52,085 bases of DNA from Candidatus Nitrosopumilus sp. (GTDB lineage: Archaea > Thermoproteota > Nitrososphaeria > Nitrososphaerales > Nitrosopumilaceae), in the NCBI GenBank assembly GCA_029263475.1, contig JAJCXK010000022.1, positions 1 to 52,085 on the forward strand, in the 5' to 3' direction. The notes beneath the pieces are model-generated. The model ran no database searches. It saw only the letters and a list, made by a program, of their open reading frames with translations, and was not told where the DNA came from. Positions 34,692 through 43,441 of this stretch are shown here, one piece after another (positions within the stretch are counted from its first letter, which is position 1; each line of letters starts with the position of its first letter). The position numbers were made by a program, and so were the translations under genes.

Positions 34692-36338
34692 TCATTTTGG
34701 TAATTTTATTGAAAACATCACAGGATTTGTAACCACATGTATGGTTCCTTTGTGCTGTTCTACGATGTTTTTGCAGCTGGACAATCCTAGTCCTGTCCCT
34801 TCGAGCTTGGTGGTAAATAACGTATCAAAAATATGTTTTAAATCTTTTGTAAGTATGCCTGGACCTGAATTTTCAAACTCAATGCTCACATTGAAGGCAG
34901 TTTCACGAATTTTAATTGCCACATACCCTTCATTTTTTCCAATTGACTGAATTGCGTTTAAAACTATATTTACAAATACAATTAGCATTTTTTCATGATC
35001 AATGTTGATCGTTACATCCTTTTTGGGCATTTTGATTTTTATGTCTGTTGGAACATCTAGAGTGTCCACTGCTTCTTGAATTGTCTGGTAAATGGAATGT
35101 GGTTTTAGTATTATAGGCGTTGTTCTCACATAGTTTAGTACTTCCTCAATCTGGTGTGAAATGCGTCTGACGGACAAATTGATGCGTTTTAATTCCCTTG
35201 AAATGATCTCGTTATTGGAATTGTTTTCCTTTTCAATAATGACTCCTGCATTTTTAATTGTTCCAAGCGGATTTCTTATGTCATGAGCAATGTTTGAAGA
35301 AAGATGTCCTATCACTGCCAGCTTTTCTTTTTTGAAGCTCTGCGAACGTTTCAGCATCAACACCAGCAACACGACGATGGTGGACATCAATAGGAATGCT
35401 GTTTGGAGCTTTGTGAAAAAGATGATCTCGTCAATCTCCTGATTGATTGAATGTGTTGGGGTGACTACGCCGAAAACAAATTCATTTTTACCGTTAACGT
35501 TTACTGGAATCGCAGAATTTATCCTCTCTCCTATGTTGTCATCCAGGGTAAAAATCACCGTGGACAGGTTTCCATTTAAAACGTGTAAAACGTGCTCATT
35601 TAAGAGAGAATTATGACTGATATCTTGCTGAATGTCATCATCAAAAAAGTTCTTTCCTACATTCTCCATATTTGGATGAATTAACAATACTTTGTTTTCA
35701 TCCATGACCATTAGGAACTGGGATTCTACATCATAGATGTTTCCATGTCTCTTAAAAAATTCACTTGATGGAAACGTCACTAGTAACAGTCCATTGTAGT
35801 TGTTTGTTTCTTTGTTGACGATTGGAAACGTGATTGCAATTTCAGGTTCGTCAAACAGAGATGTATTTATTGAAAGTATTTTGGATTCAGATTTAGTTCG
35901 ATTTTCTTCTGAATTGATCAGATCTGGCAACCCTCTTACCGTTGCCCCTACAAATGAATTGTGATTCTTGCTGGCCTGAGAAAGAACTTTAAAATCCTCA
36001 TCAAGCGCAAGAATTTGCGCTGTTGGTGAGATAGAATTTAGGCGACTAAATGTCTGATCTATCAATTTGTTTGACTCTTCTGTACCTAGATCACTTTGTA
36101 ATTCGCCTGAATCTGCAAGAAGAGCCAGTTCAAAAATAATTATTTCCAATTCAGAATTAATGTTCTTGGATATTGACTTTGTAATGATTTCTTGGATCTC
36201 AACCTGATTCTTAATGATGGTGTTTTTGATGTTCTCTTCCTCCAAACTGTAAATTCCAATCGTGACAATCATCAGTGAAAAAATTATTGCAAACGTAACT
36301 GCATACCATGTTAATTTTTTCTTGCTTTGAGATGACAA
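34692..36338 (-). CDS. Membrane sensor histidine kinase with extracytoplasmic Cache-like domain
   Basis: 548 residues. TM1 (about 10-30) and TM2 (about 311-330) bracket a 280-residue external domain with the layout of a double Cache sensor (AQILALDEDFKVLS, ITFPIVNKETNNYNGLLLVTF, VFGVVTPTH). The H-box is HLSSNIAHDIRNPLG with His352 as phospho-site. The ATPase domain shows NIVLNAIQS (N box), GPGI (G1) and GTGLGLSSCKNIVEQHKG (G2). There is no HAMP or PAS between membrane and kinase. It should sense an extracellular small molecule and phosphorylate the adjacent receiver. Confidence 0.92.
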   Translation of the reverse strand: MSSQSKKKLTWYAVTFAIIFSLMIVTIGIYSLEEENIKNTIIKNQVEIQEIITKSISKNINSELEIIIFELALLADSGELQSDLGTEESNKLIDQTFSRLNSISPTAQILALDEDFKVLSQASKNHNSFVGATVRGLPDLINSEENRTKSESKILSINTSLFDEPEIAITFPIVNKETNNYNGLLLVTFPSSEFFKRHGNIYDVESQFLMVMDENKVLLIHPNMENVGKNFFDDDIQQDISHNSLLNEHVLHVLNGNLSTVIFTLDDNIGERINSAIPVNVNGKNEFVFGVVTPTHSINQEIDEIIFFTKLQTAFLLMSTIVVLLVLMLKRSQSFKKEKLAVIGHLSSNIAHDIRNPLGTIKNAGVIIEKENNSNNEIISRELKRINLSVRRISHQIEEVLNYVRTTPIILKPHSIYQTIQEAVDTLDVPTDIKIKMPKKDVTINIDHEKMLIVFVNIVLNAIQSIGKNEGYVAIKIRETAFNVSIEFENSGPGILTKDLKHIFDTLFTTKLEGTGLGLSSCKNIVEQHKGTIHVVTNPVMFSIKLPK

Positions 36339-37003
36339 TTTGAATCAAATCGTTTCCTCGTTTGGGATTCATAAAGTATTCTAAACATATACTCTTGATT
36401 CACCGAGTTTAACATACGTGTCTTCTGGTAAATTACCTCATGACTGACATTGGTAATGTGGATGGCATCATCAAATGTTCTGGAATGACGATCTTTATTG
36501 CTCAGATTTGAATTTCAAATTACACTGTATGCTAATGGAATTCCAATTTACTTTGCAATGGTGATTTGATTACTTGTCTACTCTGAATCTGCAAAGATGG
36601 GCTATGCATATGTGAGAAGTGCAAAAACGAGGCTGATTCTAAGAATCCATATCCGGCCGATGGAATGTGACTGGAATTTTTCTATATGTTGAACACTGAT
36701 GATTCACCAGTAAAAGTATCAAATCTGGGAACGGATAACTCTGAGTTGGGATGTGTGTACATGGTGTATAATTTTGCCATCTCGAACTGCTTGTTCGGAT
36801 TAAAAAAAATACATTAATTTTTCCACGATTTGGGCTATCACTTGTCATGGAGGGGGGGAGTTTTTGGAGGATATTGCTGATAATCTTCTTTAATTACTTG
36901 ATATGAAACAAATTCAAAATAATCCAATCTGGGTTTTACTTAGTGCAACTCATTCGCAACTTTGAGGATGAAAATAGGTCAAAAATGAAATGAATGGAAA
37001 TTA
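36339..37003. other. Gap; nothing firmly identified
   Basis: Around 36590-36670 (+) a short open stretch is Cys-rich (CKDGLCICEKCKNEADSKN) with no start in frame; it may be the relic of a small zinc-binding gene. The 36639-36848 minus frame is unlikely to be coding. A run of seven G at about 36850-36857 is unusual for this AT-rich DNA. No RNA gene seen. Confidence 0.3.
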
Positions 37004-37228
37004 TCACTGCTCAGTAACTACCCATATCTGGACAGATTGAACATGTTTAATTTTTTTGATTTTTATCAAGATAAGTTAATTTGATATTTTAATTTCAAAG
37101 GTTTTTGCTTTTGCCAACACATCAAACAGGCCAAACATCTCTTGAATCTCTTTAATGTACCAATTTTCTTTAATTTGTCAATGATCTGAACTTCATAAAC
37201 CATATCAAAATTAATCGGCACGTACTCG
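37004..37228 (-). pseudogene. Decayed stand-alone AsnC/RAM-domain gene
   Basis: Read on the minus strand, three successive frames reconstruct one RAM (AsnC ligand-binding) domain: EYVPINFDMVYEVQIIDKLKK, then after a frameshift YIKEIQEMFGLFDVLAKAK, then after a stop and shift KHVQSVQIWVVTEQ and TGA at 37004. This order equals the intact RAM proteins at 44539-45316 (AYVLVNCELGSEE..., EVHGTFGAYDIITKVE, KIRSTLTLM). At least one frameshift and one stop make it non-functional. It shares DNA similarity with the second relic at 41296-41529. Confidence 0.65.
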
Positions 37229-37252
37229 TATGTCGTGTTTTTTACGACATAC
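37228..37252. repeat. Perfect 9-bp inverted repeat before the RAM relic
   Basis: GTATGTCGT (37228-37236) and ACGACATAC (37244-37252) are exact reverse complements around a 7-nt T-rich loop. On the plus strand the loop reads GTTTTTT. It sits right at the upstream edge of the decayed RAM gene and downstream of the zinc-ribbon gene at 37288, so it may be an old operator or a terminator hairpin for that gene. Confidence 0.55.
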
Positions 37253-37287
37253 TAGTTTTTGGAATTCCGTTTACTTGCACGCTCTAT

Positions 37288-37488
37288 TCATCTCATGATC
37301 CTGGAAGAAATTTTCCCCTTGACTGATCTGGGCCTAGTTCTCAATAACATTCTGCAGCATGGATAAAAATTTCCATCCAGTCTTACTAAAATCTCACAAA
37401 TATTGCACCGTTTTTCTCCTCTTGCATTACGTTGTGTATGAGTGGTCAATTTTGCCTTGTATCTGTGACATACTCCCTTGCACGCCAT
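37288..37488 (-). CDS. Small zinc-ribbon protein, CxxC/PCC family (copy 3 of 3)
   Basis: 66 residues from ATG 37488. Same pattern as the other copies: MACKGVCHRYKAK, GEKRCNICEI, RLDGNFYPCCRMLLRTRPRS and a basic tail. One Cys of the second pair is lost (YPCC in place of WCPCC), so the zinc site uses CxxC plus CC. Its first 62 nt overlap, in a different frame, the 3' end of the copy at 37427-37717. Nucleic-acid binding is suspected from charge. Confidence 0.6.
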   Translation of the reverse strand: MACKGVCHRYKAKLTTHTQRNARGEKRCNICEILVRLDGNFYPCCRMLLRTRPRSVKGKISSRIMR

Positions 37489-37717
37489 TGGTCGGAACTT
37501 CCTTTTTTTCAGATAATGCCTTCACGTATTTTTTCTTATACTTTGAACTGCGTGGAGTTAGTCGTAATTTGTAGTTGCAGCATGGACACCAAAGTCCATC
37601 CCAATGCATGTAAATTTCACATGCGTTGCACCGTTTCTGACCTGACAAATATCGTCCTATGTTGTTTGGTTTTTTCGCCCTGTATCTGTGACAAATATTG
37701 TTGCACGTGATGGCCAT
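37427..37717 (-). CDS. Small zinc-ribbon protein, CxxC/CPCC family (copy 2 of 3)
   Basis: 96 residues from ATG 37717; the frame is open to 37810 but that extension would run into the upstream gene's stop. Motifs: CNNICHRYRAKK, GRYLSGQKRCNACEI, HWDGLWCPCC and LRLTPRSSKYKKKY. After the ribbon the frame runs on for about 35 extra residues that are an out-of-frame reading of the next gene's start, so the natural end may have been lost by a frameshift. The gene follows the TFIIB-like gene by 43 nt. Confidence 0.62.
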   Translation of the reverse strand: MAITCNNICHRYRAKKPNNIGRYLSGQKRCNACEIYMHWDGLWCPCCNYKLRLTPRSSKYKKKYVKALSEKKEVPTNGVQGSMSQIQGKIDHSYTT

Positions 37718-37760
37718 TACTGCAAAACCTCGTAAGAATTTTGTTGGCAGTAACCCTTCG

Positions 37761-38291
37761 TCAATTTCGAAGTTCCGATCTATGGATGAATTTTGATAAT
37801 GTAAAAACATCTGTGTTTGTCAGCTTCCTTTGCAATAGGCTGGCATTGATCTGTAAACTTTTCTTCGATACTGGAAAAGCCTCATCATCAAGAATAAGTT
37901 GATCCTCGATCTGACATGCTAGAAAGATTGCGGCACATGCAAGGCCAATCTTATTTTTTGAAACATAGTGTTTATTGCAGATTACAGTACTGACCAAAAG
38001 TACTGCCAATTTGAATATCTGCGTGCTAACTTTCAATTTTTTTCCTATCGAGTTCACATAATTTGTAACATCTAAAAGAAATTCATCACTATTCAGATCT
38101 TTTATTTTTCCCCTCGTCACAAGATTTATTCTGACTGCGCACTCGTAACAGTATATCTTTGATGTGGATGTTGCCACCATGTCATCCAAATTAAATTTGT
38201 ATTCACATTTCATACATTTGGTAGGCCTAATTTTTTTAAGCCTGCTTAGCTTACATTGAGACAATACGTATACTGTTTTTGAGTGCGACAA
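37761..38291 (-). CDS. Minimal TFIIB-like protein: zinc ribbon plus one cyclin-type repeat
   Basis: 176 residues from TTG 38291. Near residue 26 a zinc ribbon is seen (CMKCEYKF ... IYCYECAVRI). After a linker, about residues 70-170 are helical and include VNSIGKKLKVS, FKLAVLLVSTVI, then KIGLACAAIFLACQIED, the hallmark of a TFIIB/cyclin repeat. Complete archaeal TFB is about 300 residues with two cyclin repeats; this has one. It may be a truncated TFB-like factor or a regulator that competes with TFB. It is followed by two zinc-ribbon genes on the same strand. Confidence 0.6.
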   Translation of the reverse strand: MSHSKTVYVLSQCKLSRLKKIRPTKCMKCEYKFNLDDMVATSTSKIYCYECAVRINLVTRGKIKDLNSDEFLLDVTNYVNSIGKKLKVSTQIFKLAVLLVSTVICNKHYVSKNKIGLACAAIFLACQIEDQLILDDEAFPVSKKSLQINASLLQRKLTNTDVFTLSKFIHRSELRN

Positions 38292-38453
38292 TGTAGCTAC
38301 TGATAAATCCCCAGTTATGATAAATCATTATTGTTAAAAAATACCCTGCATTGATTTGCGTTCATACAACTGAAATTCACAGATTCCAAATGCCATGTTT
38401 TCAATCATGTCTAAATAACAGTAGATCTTACTCTACTGTGAGATTTTCTAATT

Positions 38454-39008
38454 TTGAGCAAGAAAGAAAAAGTTTCAAAGCATGATACTGTGACATTTTC
38501 CAGTCGTATCTACAAGGATGTTTTTACGATTATTGATCAAGAGGCAAAATCAAAAAACATCAGCACCAATTCTCTGATTAATAACGTTCTTGGCAAATAT
38601 GTCACGCTGGAAAGATTTGCCGGTGATATTGAGTTGGTTTCCCTCACAAAACGATCAATAATACAGATTTTTTCACGAATGGGGGAAAATACCATCAGGC
38701 AAATTGCAAAGGATGTCGGGGGAGTAGTGCACAGGGAATTGGTCTTTCTCAAATTCGATGAGATGTCCTTTGATAATTTGATGCATGTATTGGTTGTTAA
38801 CGCATCTAGATACGGCACAGTCAAGCATAATGCAGAAAATCTAAAGCACAACATCTGTATTCATCATGGCTCATGTATTGAATTCTCACAATTTTTGGCT
38901 CATGTTCACGAGAATATGGCACGTCACTTGTCAGTCAAAATAGACATCACAAATACTGATCAAAATACGATGTGCATGAAGATTCAAGATCCTGAGGATT
39001 TGAAGTAG
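38454..39008 (+). CDS. Ribbon-helix-helix protein with unknown C-terminal domain
   Basis: 184 residues from TTG 38454. The N-terminus HDTVTFSSRIYKDVFTIID, with SKNISTNSLINNVLGKYV, is a CopG/Arc-like RHH DNA-binding motif. The remaining about 130 residues contain IRQIAKDVGGVVHREL and HNICIHHGSCIEFSQFLAH, a mixed alpha/beta domain with His and Cys that could bind metal or ligand. It joins the next gene with no spacer (stop 39006-39008, ATG 39009), so the two regulators are made together. Confidence 0.72.
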   Translation: MSKKEKVSKHDTVTFSSRIYKDVFTIIDQEAKSKNISTNSLINNVLGKYVTLERFAGDIELVSLTKRSIIQIFSRMGENTIRQIAKDVGGVVHRELVFLKFDEMSFDNLMHVLVVNASRYGTVKHNAENLKHNICIHHGSCIEFSQFLAHVHENMARHLSVKIDITNTDQNTMCMKIQDPEDLK

Positions 39009-39365
39009 ATGTCCGTAATCTACTATCGTGGAGAAGTTCCACATAGAATCAATCTGGAAAGAGGAAACGAGATTCTTGAAGTGATGCTTGATAATGTGAA
39101 TAGAAAAATTATCACATGCGTTAAAGATGAGCCAAAAACAGCACTCCGAATTTCTATAGAGACTGGATTATCCAGCAGTATGACCTATAGACGATTACAC
39201 AGATTAAAGGAAAAGAACCTGCTCATACTGTCTGGTGAGTTTTCCCTGGACAATAAAAAGAGATTCAAACACAAAAGTAAGATTCGCAAAGTGGTTACAT
39301 CATTTGATGGGAATATCACAAATATCGAGATTTATTCCAATCTAAAAAATATGATTGACAATTAA
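39009..39365 (+). CDS. Winged-helix DNA-binding protein
   Basis: 118 residues. The central part ITCVKDEPKTALRISIETGLSSSMTYRRLHRLKEKNLL (about 38-75) is a winged HTH of the ArsR/MarR-like class; the rest is basic with a short beta tail. It follows the RHH gene without a gap, so both probably act at the same promoter or as a heteromeric regulator. Target unknown. Confidence 0.75.
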   Translation: MSVIYYRGEVPHRINLERGNEILEVMLDNVNRKIITCVKDEPKTALRISIETGLSSSMTYRRLHRLKEKNLLILSGEFSLDNKKRFKHKSKIRKVVTSFDGNITNIEIYSNLKNMIDN

Positions 39366-39400
39366 TGACGCATCGGATGTGGAAATACCCTACTTAGTAA

Positions 39401-39817
39401 TTACTGGGGGGTAAATCCATGGTATCCGCCAGTTTGCGTTTGCTTTTCTTTTGACATGGGTTCAAAAAGCGAAACAAAGTATTCATCAGGATCCAGAACA
39501 ATCACATTCTTCCCGGAATCTTTCTCGATAATGTCTCTGTAAACTTGCACTCCTTTTGACTTAAGCTCGTCAACTGCAGATTGAACATCACCTACGAGAA
39601 ACCCGACGGTGATTCCATTTTCAAGAGAACTGCCCTTGTGTAATTCCGTCTTTGAAGCTGGATGTAAGCTTATTAAAGAATTCTCACCAGAACCCAAATC
39701 AATCCAACCTTCCCTTTGCTCTTTTATCGGAAGGCCTATCAAACCATGGTAAAAGTCTAAAGACTTTTTCATATCTGCAACTGCAATCATGACATTTCCT
39801 ACTCTTTTGATATCCAT
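39401..39817 (-). CDS. VOC (glyoxalase-like) family protein
   Basis: 138 residues. First module: IKRVGNVMIAVADMKKSLDFYHGLIGL with SLISLHP; second: ITVGFLVGDVQSAVDELKSKGVQVYRD and VIVLDPDEYFVSLFEP. His/Glu positions for a metal site are plausible (final Glu in FEP). It resembles methylmalonyl-CoA epimerase/glyoxalase-like proteins in size but lacks their distinguishing motifs, so only the superfamily is claimed. Independent of the VOC gene at 4090. Confidence 0.82.
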   Translation of the reverse strand: MDIKRVGNVMIAVADMKKSLDFYHGLIGLPIKEQREGWIDLGSGENSLISLHPASKTELHKGSSLENGITVGFLVGDVQSAVDELKSKGVQVYRDIIEKDSGKNVIVLDPDEYFVSLFEPMSKEKQTQTGGYHGFTPQ

Positions 39818-39993
39818 ACTGTGTTCTACTCTTTTATCAGATTTATTCTTTGTTGCGTAAATAATATTGACATGTCAAGAAAACATTGTTTGTTTTTAAT
39901 CTGAACGAATTTCTATTTGTAATTCATGAATCGGGAGTCTCAAAATATTTGAATATTTAATATTCAAAACACGTCACTTTTTTTAAACTTGAA

Positions 39994-40248
39994 TTATGCT
40001 GGAATCGACAGCTTTCGCAAACTGTCAAAATGAACTCTTAAAAAATCCCTTATTCTTCTGTCCTCATTTTTATCAATTGGCATTCCGTTTGCAAGGATGC
40101 TGAGATATTTTAAATTGGATTCTAGTTGTCGTATTGATTTTTTGATCCCGTCTTTGTATTTCAGTTTTAAAAATTCTATCAGGTTGTACTCTGTTTGTAC
40201 AATATCCTTTTCTAAATCAATGGTGTCAAGATGACGATCATTATCCAT
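39994..40248 (-). CDS. Small helical hypothetical protein
   Basis: 84 residues, all helical and charged (DLEKDIVQTEYNLIEFLKLKYKDGIKKS, RRIRDFLRVHFDSLRKL). No membrane or metal motif. ATG start at 40248 with AT-rich promoter. It is in the same orientation as the DUF6659-type gene beyond it. Family not recognised. Confidence 0.5.
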   Translation of the reverse strand: MDNDRHLDTIDLEKDIVQTEYNLIEFLKLKYKDGIKKSIRQLESNLKYLSILANGMPIDKNEDRRIRDFLRVHFDSLRKLSIPA

Positions 40249-40377
40249 TACATATCTAAAAATAACATTACAGATAACTTCTATTGTAAAATCTCTTAAT
40301 ATTTGTGTGAAAATTTAAAAATAAATAAACAAGTTTTTGTTTCTTCTGTCAGACATTCATTTTTTCAAAAAATGTAA

Positions 40378-40770
40378 CTATAATCCCATGTTGGAATCCA
40401 CCCAATTCACAATGGTTATGATATTTTGAATGTTTCCGAACTCTTCACCCTCAAGACTTACAAACAACAGGTGCTCGTTTGGCAATGGTATGGTAATTCT
40501 CTTTATTTTCTCATATGCAACAATTGCATACTTGCCGTTTCCAATTTTTGCTGAGAGTTTTTCACGTTCTTGCCATGACTTGATCGATCTTTTCAAAGAT
40601 TCTTTTGTCTCATCTATGCTAAGATGGCTGGTGGTGTTATCTCGTATGCTGTTCCATAGGATATTTGCGTCATGATCACATATTATGGCAATTCTTGAGC
40701 TAGGAATTTCACCCAAGATCATGTTGAGGAGTTTTTCTTCATTATAGTTCAGATTTTGTGTTGTTGACAT
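40378..40770 (-). CDS. DUF6659-type protein (roadblock-like fold expected)
   Basis: 130 residues from ATG 40770 (a TTG at 40788 is an alternative). YNEEKLLNMILGEIPSSRIAIICDHDANIL, a helical stretch SLKRSIKSWQEREKLSAKIGNGKYAIVAYEKIKRITIPLPNEHLLFVSLE and an amphipathic end helix match the order of elements in the DUF6659-like gene at 16872. Such proteins occur in many divergent copies in Nitrososphaerota; role unknown. Confidence 0.58.
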   Translation of the reverse strand: MSTTQNLNYNEEKLLNMILGEIPSSRIAIICDHDANILWNSIRDNTTSHLSIDETKESLKRSIKSWQEREKLSAKIGNGKYAIVAYEKIKRITIPLPNEHLLFVSLEGEEFGNIQNIITIVNWVDSNMGL

Positions 40771-40906
40771 TACTATGAATTGTTTCAATAGAACATAGTC
40801 TTGATGTACAGTTTACCTTTGATTTGTTTAAGAATTAAAAATATTTTAAACATTTTTTAAGAATGCCGATAAACCACGATAAATTCAATGAATGTCATTA
40901 CATTGC

Positions 40907-41023
40907 ATGTTAAGAAAAAAAGAAAACGATGAAAAAAAGAAAACTCAGGAAAAATATCGTGAAGAATTCAAGGAAAAATTTAGACAACGAATTGCCAATG
41001 GCGAAGTGATGGACTTCACCTAA
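40907..41023 (+). CDS. Very small charged protein (38 aa)
   Basis: ATG 40907 to TAA 41023. The peptide is a charged helix (ENDEKKKTQEKYREEFKEKF) ending IANGEVMDFT. Strong bias to Lys and Glu with a distinct ending argues for coding, although AT-rich DNA can give Lys-rich frames by chance. A TATA-like AAATATTTTAAAC lies about 60 bp upstream, farther than ideal. No family. Confidence 0.35.
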   Translation: MLRKKENDEKKKTQEKYREEFKEKFRQRIANGEVMDFT

Positions 41024-41295
41024 ATGAAGTTCCTCTTCCAAATTCCTGTTTATTTATTGCGTTGACTGTGATTGTGGATTATTAGAACCACTGGTTAGGG
41101 TTGAAAAAAAAAAACACATTGATTTTCCGTAACTTGACTTTTGAATTATCATTTAACATGGACATGTTGACTACTTTTATTGGCTAGCTATGCTGGGAAT
41201 TTGAAATAATCAAATCTGTGCTTAATTCTATATCACTCATACATTATTTTAAGGAAAAAAATTGTAATAAATTGGAATGATAACTGATGGACTTG

Positions 41296-41529
41296 TTAAG
41301 TCACAATTAATATCTGAACAGATTCAATATGATCCTTTTTTTGATTTTCATCATGATGGCTTGATTCGACAGTTTTATTTCACAAGTCTTCATTTTTATC
41401 AATATGTCCAAAAACCGAAAACTCTCTGAGTCTGTTCAACACTCTCAATTTCCTTTTACTCATGATGATCTGAACTTCAAAATTCTTATGGAAGTTAATC
41501 AACACATGCACCAAAATCATAATTTGCAT
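41296..41529 (-). pseudogene. Second decayed stand-alone AsnC/RAM-domain gene
   Basis: ATG 41529 opens MILVHVLINFHKNFEVQII, followed by KLRVLNRLREFSVFGHID and a premature TGA at 41380; further on, in another frame, HIESVQILIVT leads to TAA at 41296. The order corresponds to a RAM domain, and both protein and DNA resemble the relic at 37004-37228 (shared EVQII and the SVQI-x-VVT end). Premature stop and frameshift show it is dead. The neighbouring region 41024-41295 holds nothing else. Confidence 0.62.
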
Positions 41530-41592
41530 GGTGTCTAAATTTTTAAAATTACAGTTCTCATGCCAGTTATGGCTAACAAATTAATTTTTTAA

Positions 41593-43287
41593 TCATACAT
41601 TTTCATAGTTGCTATCGTTTAAGAGAACATTATTTCTAGAATAATCTACATCGATAGCAATTATCACTGGTCTGTCTTTGATTTTTTTGGCAGCCTCTAA
41701 AGTATTTGAAAACTCTTCGGTGGATTTAACCACGTATCCTACGGCTCCAAAGCTTTCTGATAGTTTGACGAAGTCCGGATTTGTAAATTTTGTAAAGGCA
41801 GTTTTACCAAACTCGTTTTTTTGCTTCATGGATATCATTCCCAAATCTCTGTCACACCATACTATTGTTATAATTGAAATCTCTAGTCTGACCGCAGTCT
41901 CAAGTTCCTGCACGTTCATCAAAAAACCTGCATCACCGCACATCGCTATCACGTTTCTTTCAGGAAAAACTATTTTTGCTGCAATGGCGCCTGGAAACGC
42001 AAATCCCATGGAGCAAAATCCATTTGGGATGATGCAAGTATTTGGCTGATATGTTTTGTAAATTTTTGAGATCCAAAGTTTGTGAGCTCCAACATCGGAC
42101 AAAACAATGTCGTGTTCTCCCATGGCATTTCTAACGTCAATTACCAATTTTTCAGGCTTAATCGGGAATGTCATGTCATGATTAAATGAATCTCGTCTCT
42201 CATCAACTTCACGCAAAATTTTCTTAAAAAGTTCTGGAATTTCTTTTCGCGGAAATATGTATAATTCTGGATGTATTCTTTTTTGTGATTCCAGTTCGGA
42301 TAAAATTGCATCTATGGCATATTCGATATCAGATGCTATTTCCACTATAGGTCGATAGTATGTATACACCTCAGAAGGCGTGAAATCAATATGGATAATT
42401 TTTTTATTCAAATCCAGATTCCAATTTTTAGGACTGTATTCTACAAGATCAACTCCCACTGCAATTACGACATCAGCTGATTTCATTGCCAGTAAAGCAT
42501 GATCTGCATCTTTAATGCCGATGGTATGCAAGTGAAGTGGAGAATTATCCGACACTACACCTTTGCCCATAAATGTATTCATGGCTATGATACCAGTCTT
42601 CTCTACAAATTTTCTGATGTGTGGACTGGCGTTTTCTCGAACGCATCCGTTGCCCAAAAGAATTATCGGATTTTTGGCATGAAGAATTACTTGGACAGCT
42701 TGCTTGATTAATTCTACATTTGCCCCCGATCTAAAGACTGGTTGAGGCTCAATTGGGGGAATATCTGCATCTTTTTTTGCTATATCTTGAGGTAGTTCGA
42801 TATGCACGGCACCAGGTTTTTCCTCCAGGCAAATTTTGAATGCACGCCTTACAATTTCGGGAATATTTTGTGGATTACGAATTGACCAATTCCATTTTGT
42901 GATGGGTTTGAACATTGTGATGGCATCCATATTTTGATGTGATTCTTTGTGCAGTAGGTGAGTATCTGTCTGTCCAGTGATTGCAAGTAATCTTGAACGG
43001 TCCATGTTTGCATTTGCGACACCAGTTACAAGATTGGATGCCCCCGGACCTAGAGTGGCTAAACATACTCCTACTTTTCCCGTTAGTCTTCCATACACAT
43101 CTGCCATGAATGCAGCACCTTGTTCGTGCCTAGTCAGAATGAATTTGATTTTAGATTCAGATAGCGACATCATAAAGTCGGCATTTTCCTCCCCTGGTAT
43201 GCCAAAAATGTACTCTACCCCCTCATTTTCCAGACATTTTACAAATAAGTCAGAAGCTTTCAATATTGTTCCTGTTATTTTCAACAT
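41593..43287 (-). CDS. Acetolactate-synthase-like ThDP enzyme, large subunit type
   Basis: 564 residues. Three-domain ThDP fold: the catalytic Glu region GIPGEENADFMMSL and RHEQGAAFMADVYGR near the start; the central domain around ILLGNGCVRENA; and the ThDP-binding MCGDAGFLMNVQELETAVRLEIS with WCD. The E-E-N-x-x-F pattern and RHEQ follow catabolic acetolactate synthase (AlsS) and IlvB relatives. There is no regulatory subunit gene beside it, so it is either the catabolic type or uses a partner elsewhere. It makes acetolactate from pyruvate if the family assignment holds; related oxo-acid decarboxylases cannot be excluded. Confidence 0.82.
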   Translation of the reverse strand: MLKITGTILKASDLFVKCLENEGVEYIFGIPGEENADFMMSLSESKIKFILTRHEQGAAFMADVYGRLTGKVGVCLATLGPGASNLVTGVANANMDRSRLLAITGQTDTHLLHKESHQNMDAITMFKPITKWNWSIRNPQNIPEIVRRAFKICLEEKPGAVHIELPQDIAKKDADIPPIEPQPVFRSGANVELIKQAVQVILHAKNPIILLGNGCVRENASPHIRKFVEKTGIIAMNTFMGKGVVSDNSPLHLHTIGIKDADHALLAMKSADVVIAVGVDLVEYSPKNWNLDLNKKIIHIDFTPSEVYTYYRPIVEIASDIEYAIDAILSELESQKRIHPELYIFPRKEIPELFKKILREVDERRDSFNHDMTFPIKPEKLVIDVRNAMGEHDIVLSDVGAHKLWISKIYKTYQPNTCIIPNGFCSMGFAFPGAIAAKIVFPERNVIAMCGDAGFLMNVQELETAVRLEISIITIVWCDRDLGMISMKQKNEFGKTAFTKFTNPDFVKLSESFGAVGYVVKSTEEFSNTLEAAKKIKDRPVIIAIDVDYSRNNVLLNDSNYENV

Positions 43288-43441
43288 GATTATTTGTTAA
43301 AAAAGTTCCAATTACAAAATCAATGATTGATCTGTATTGCTAGTTTTTTAAGAGACTGAGTGGTAATTTTAACATGCTCTAATTACTAGTATTAGAAGCA
43401 TCGCTTATTTTGAAATTGTATTTTCATAAATCCGAAAATAT

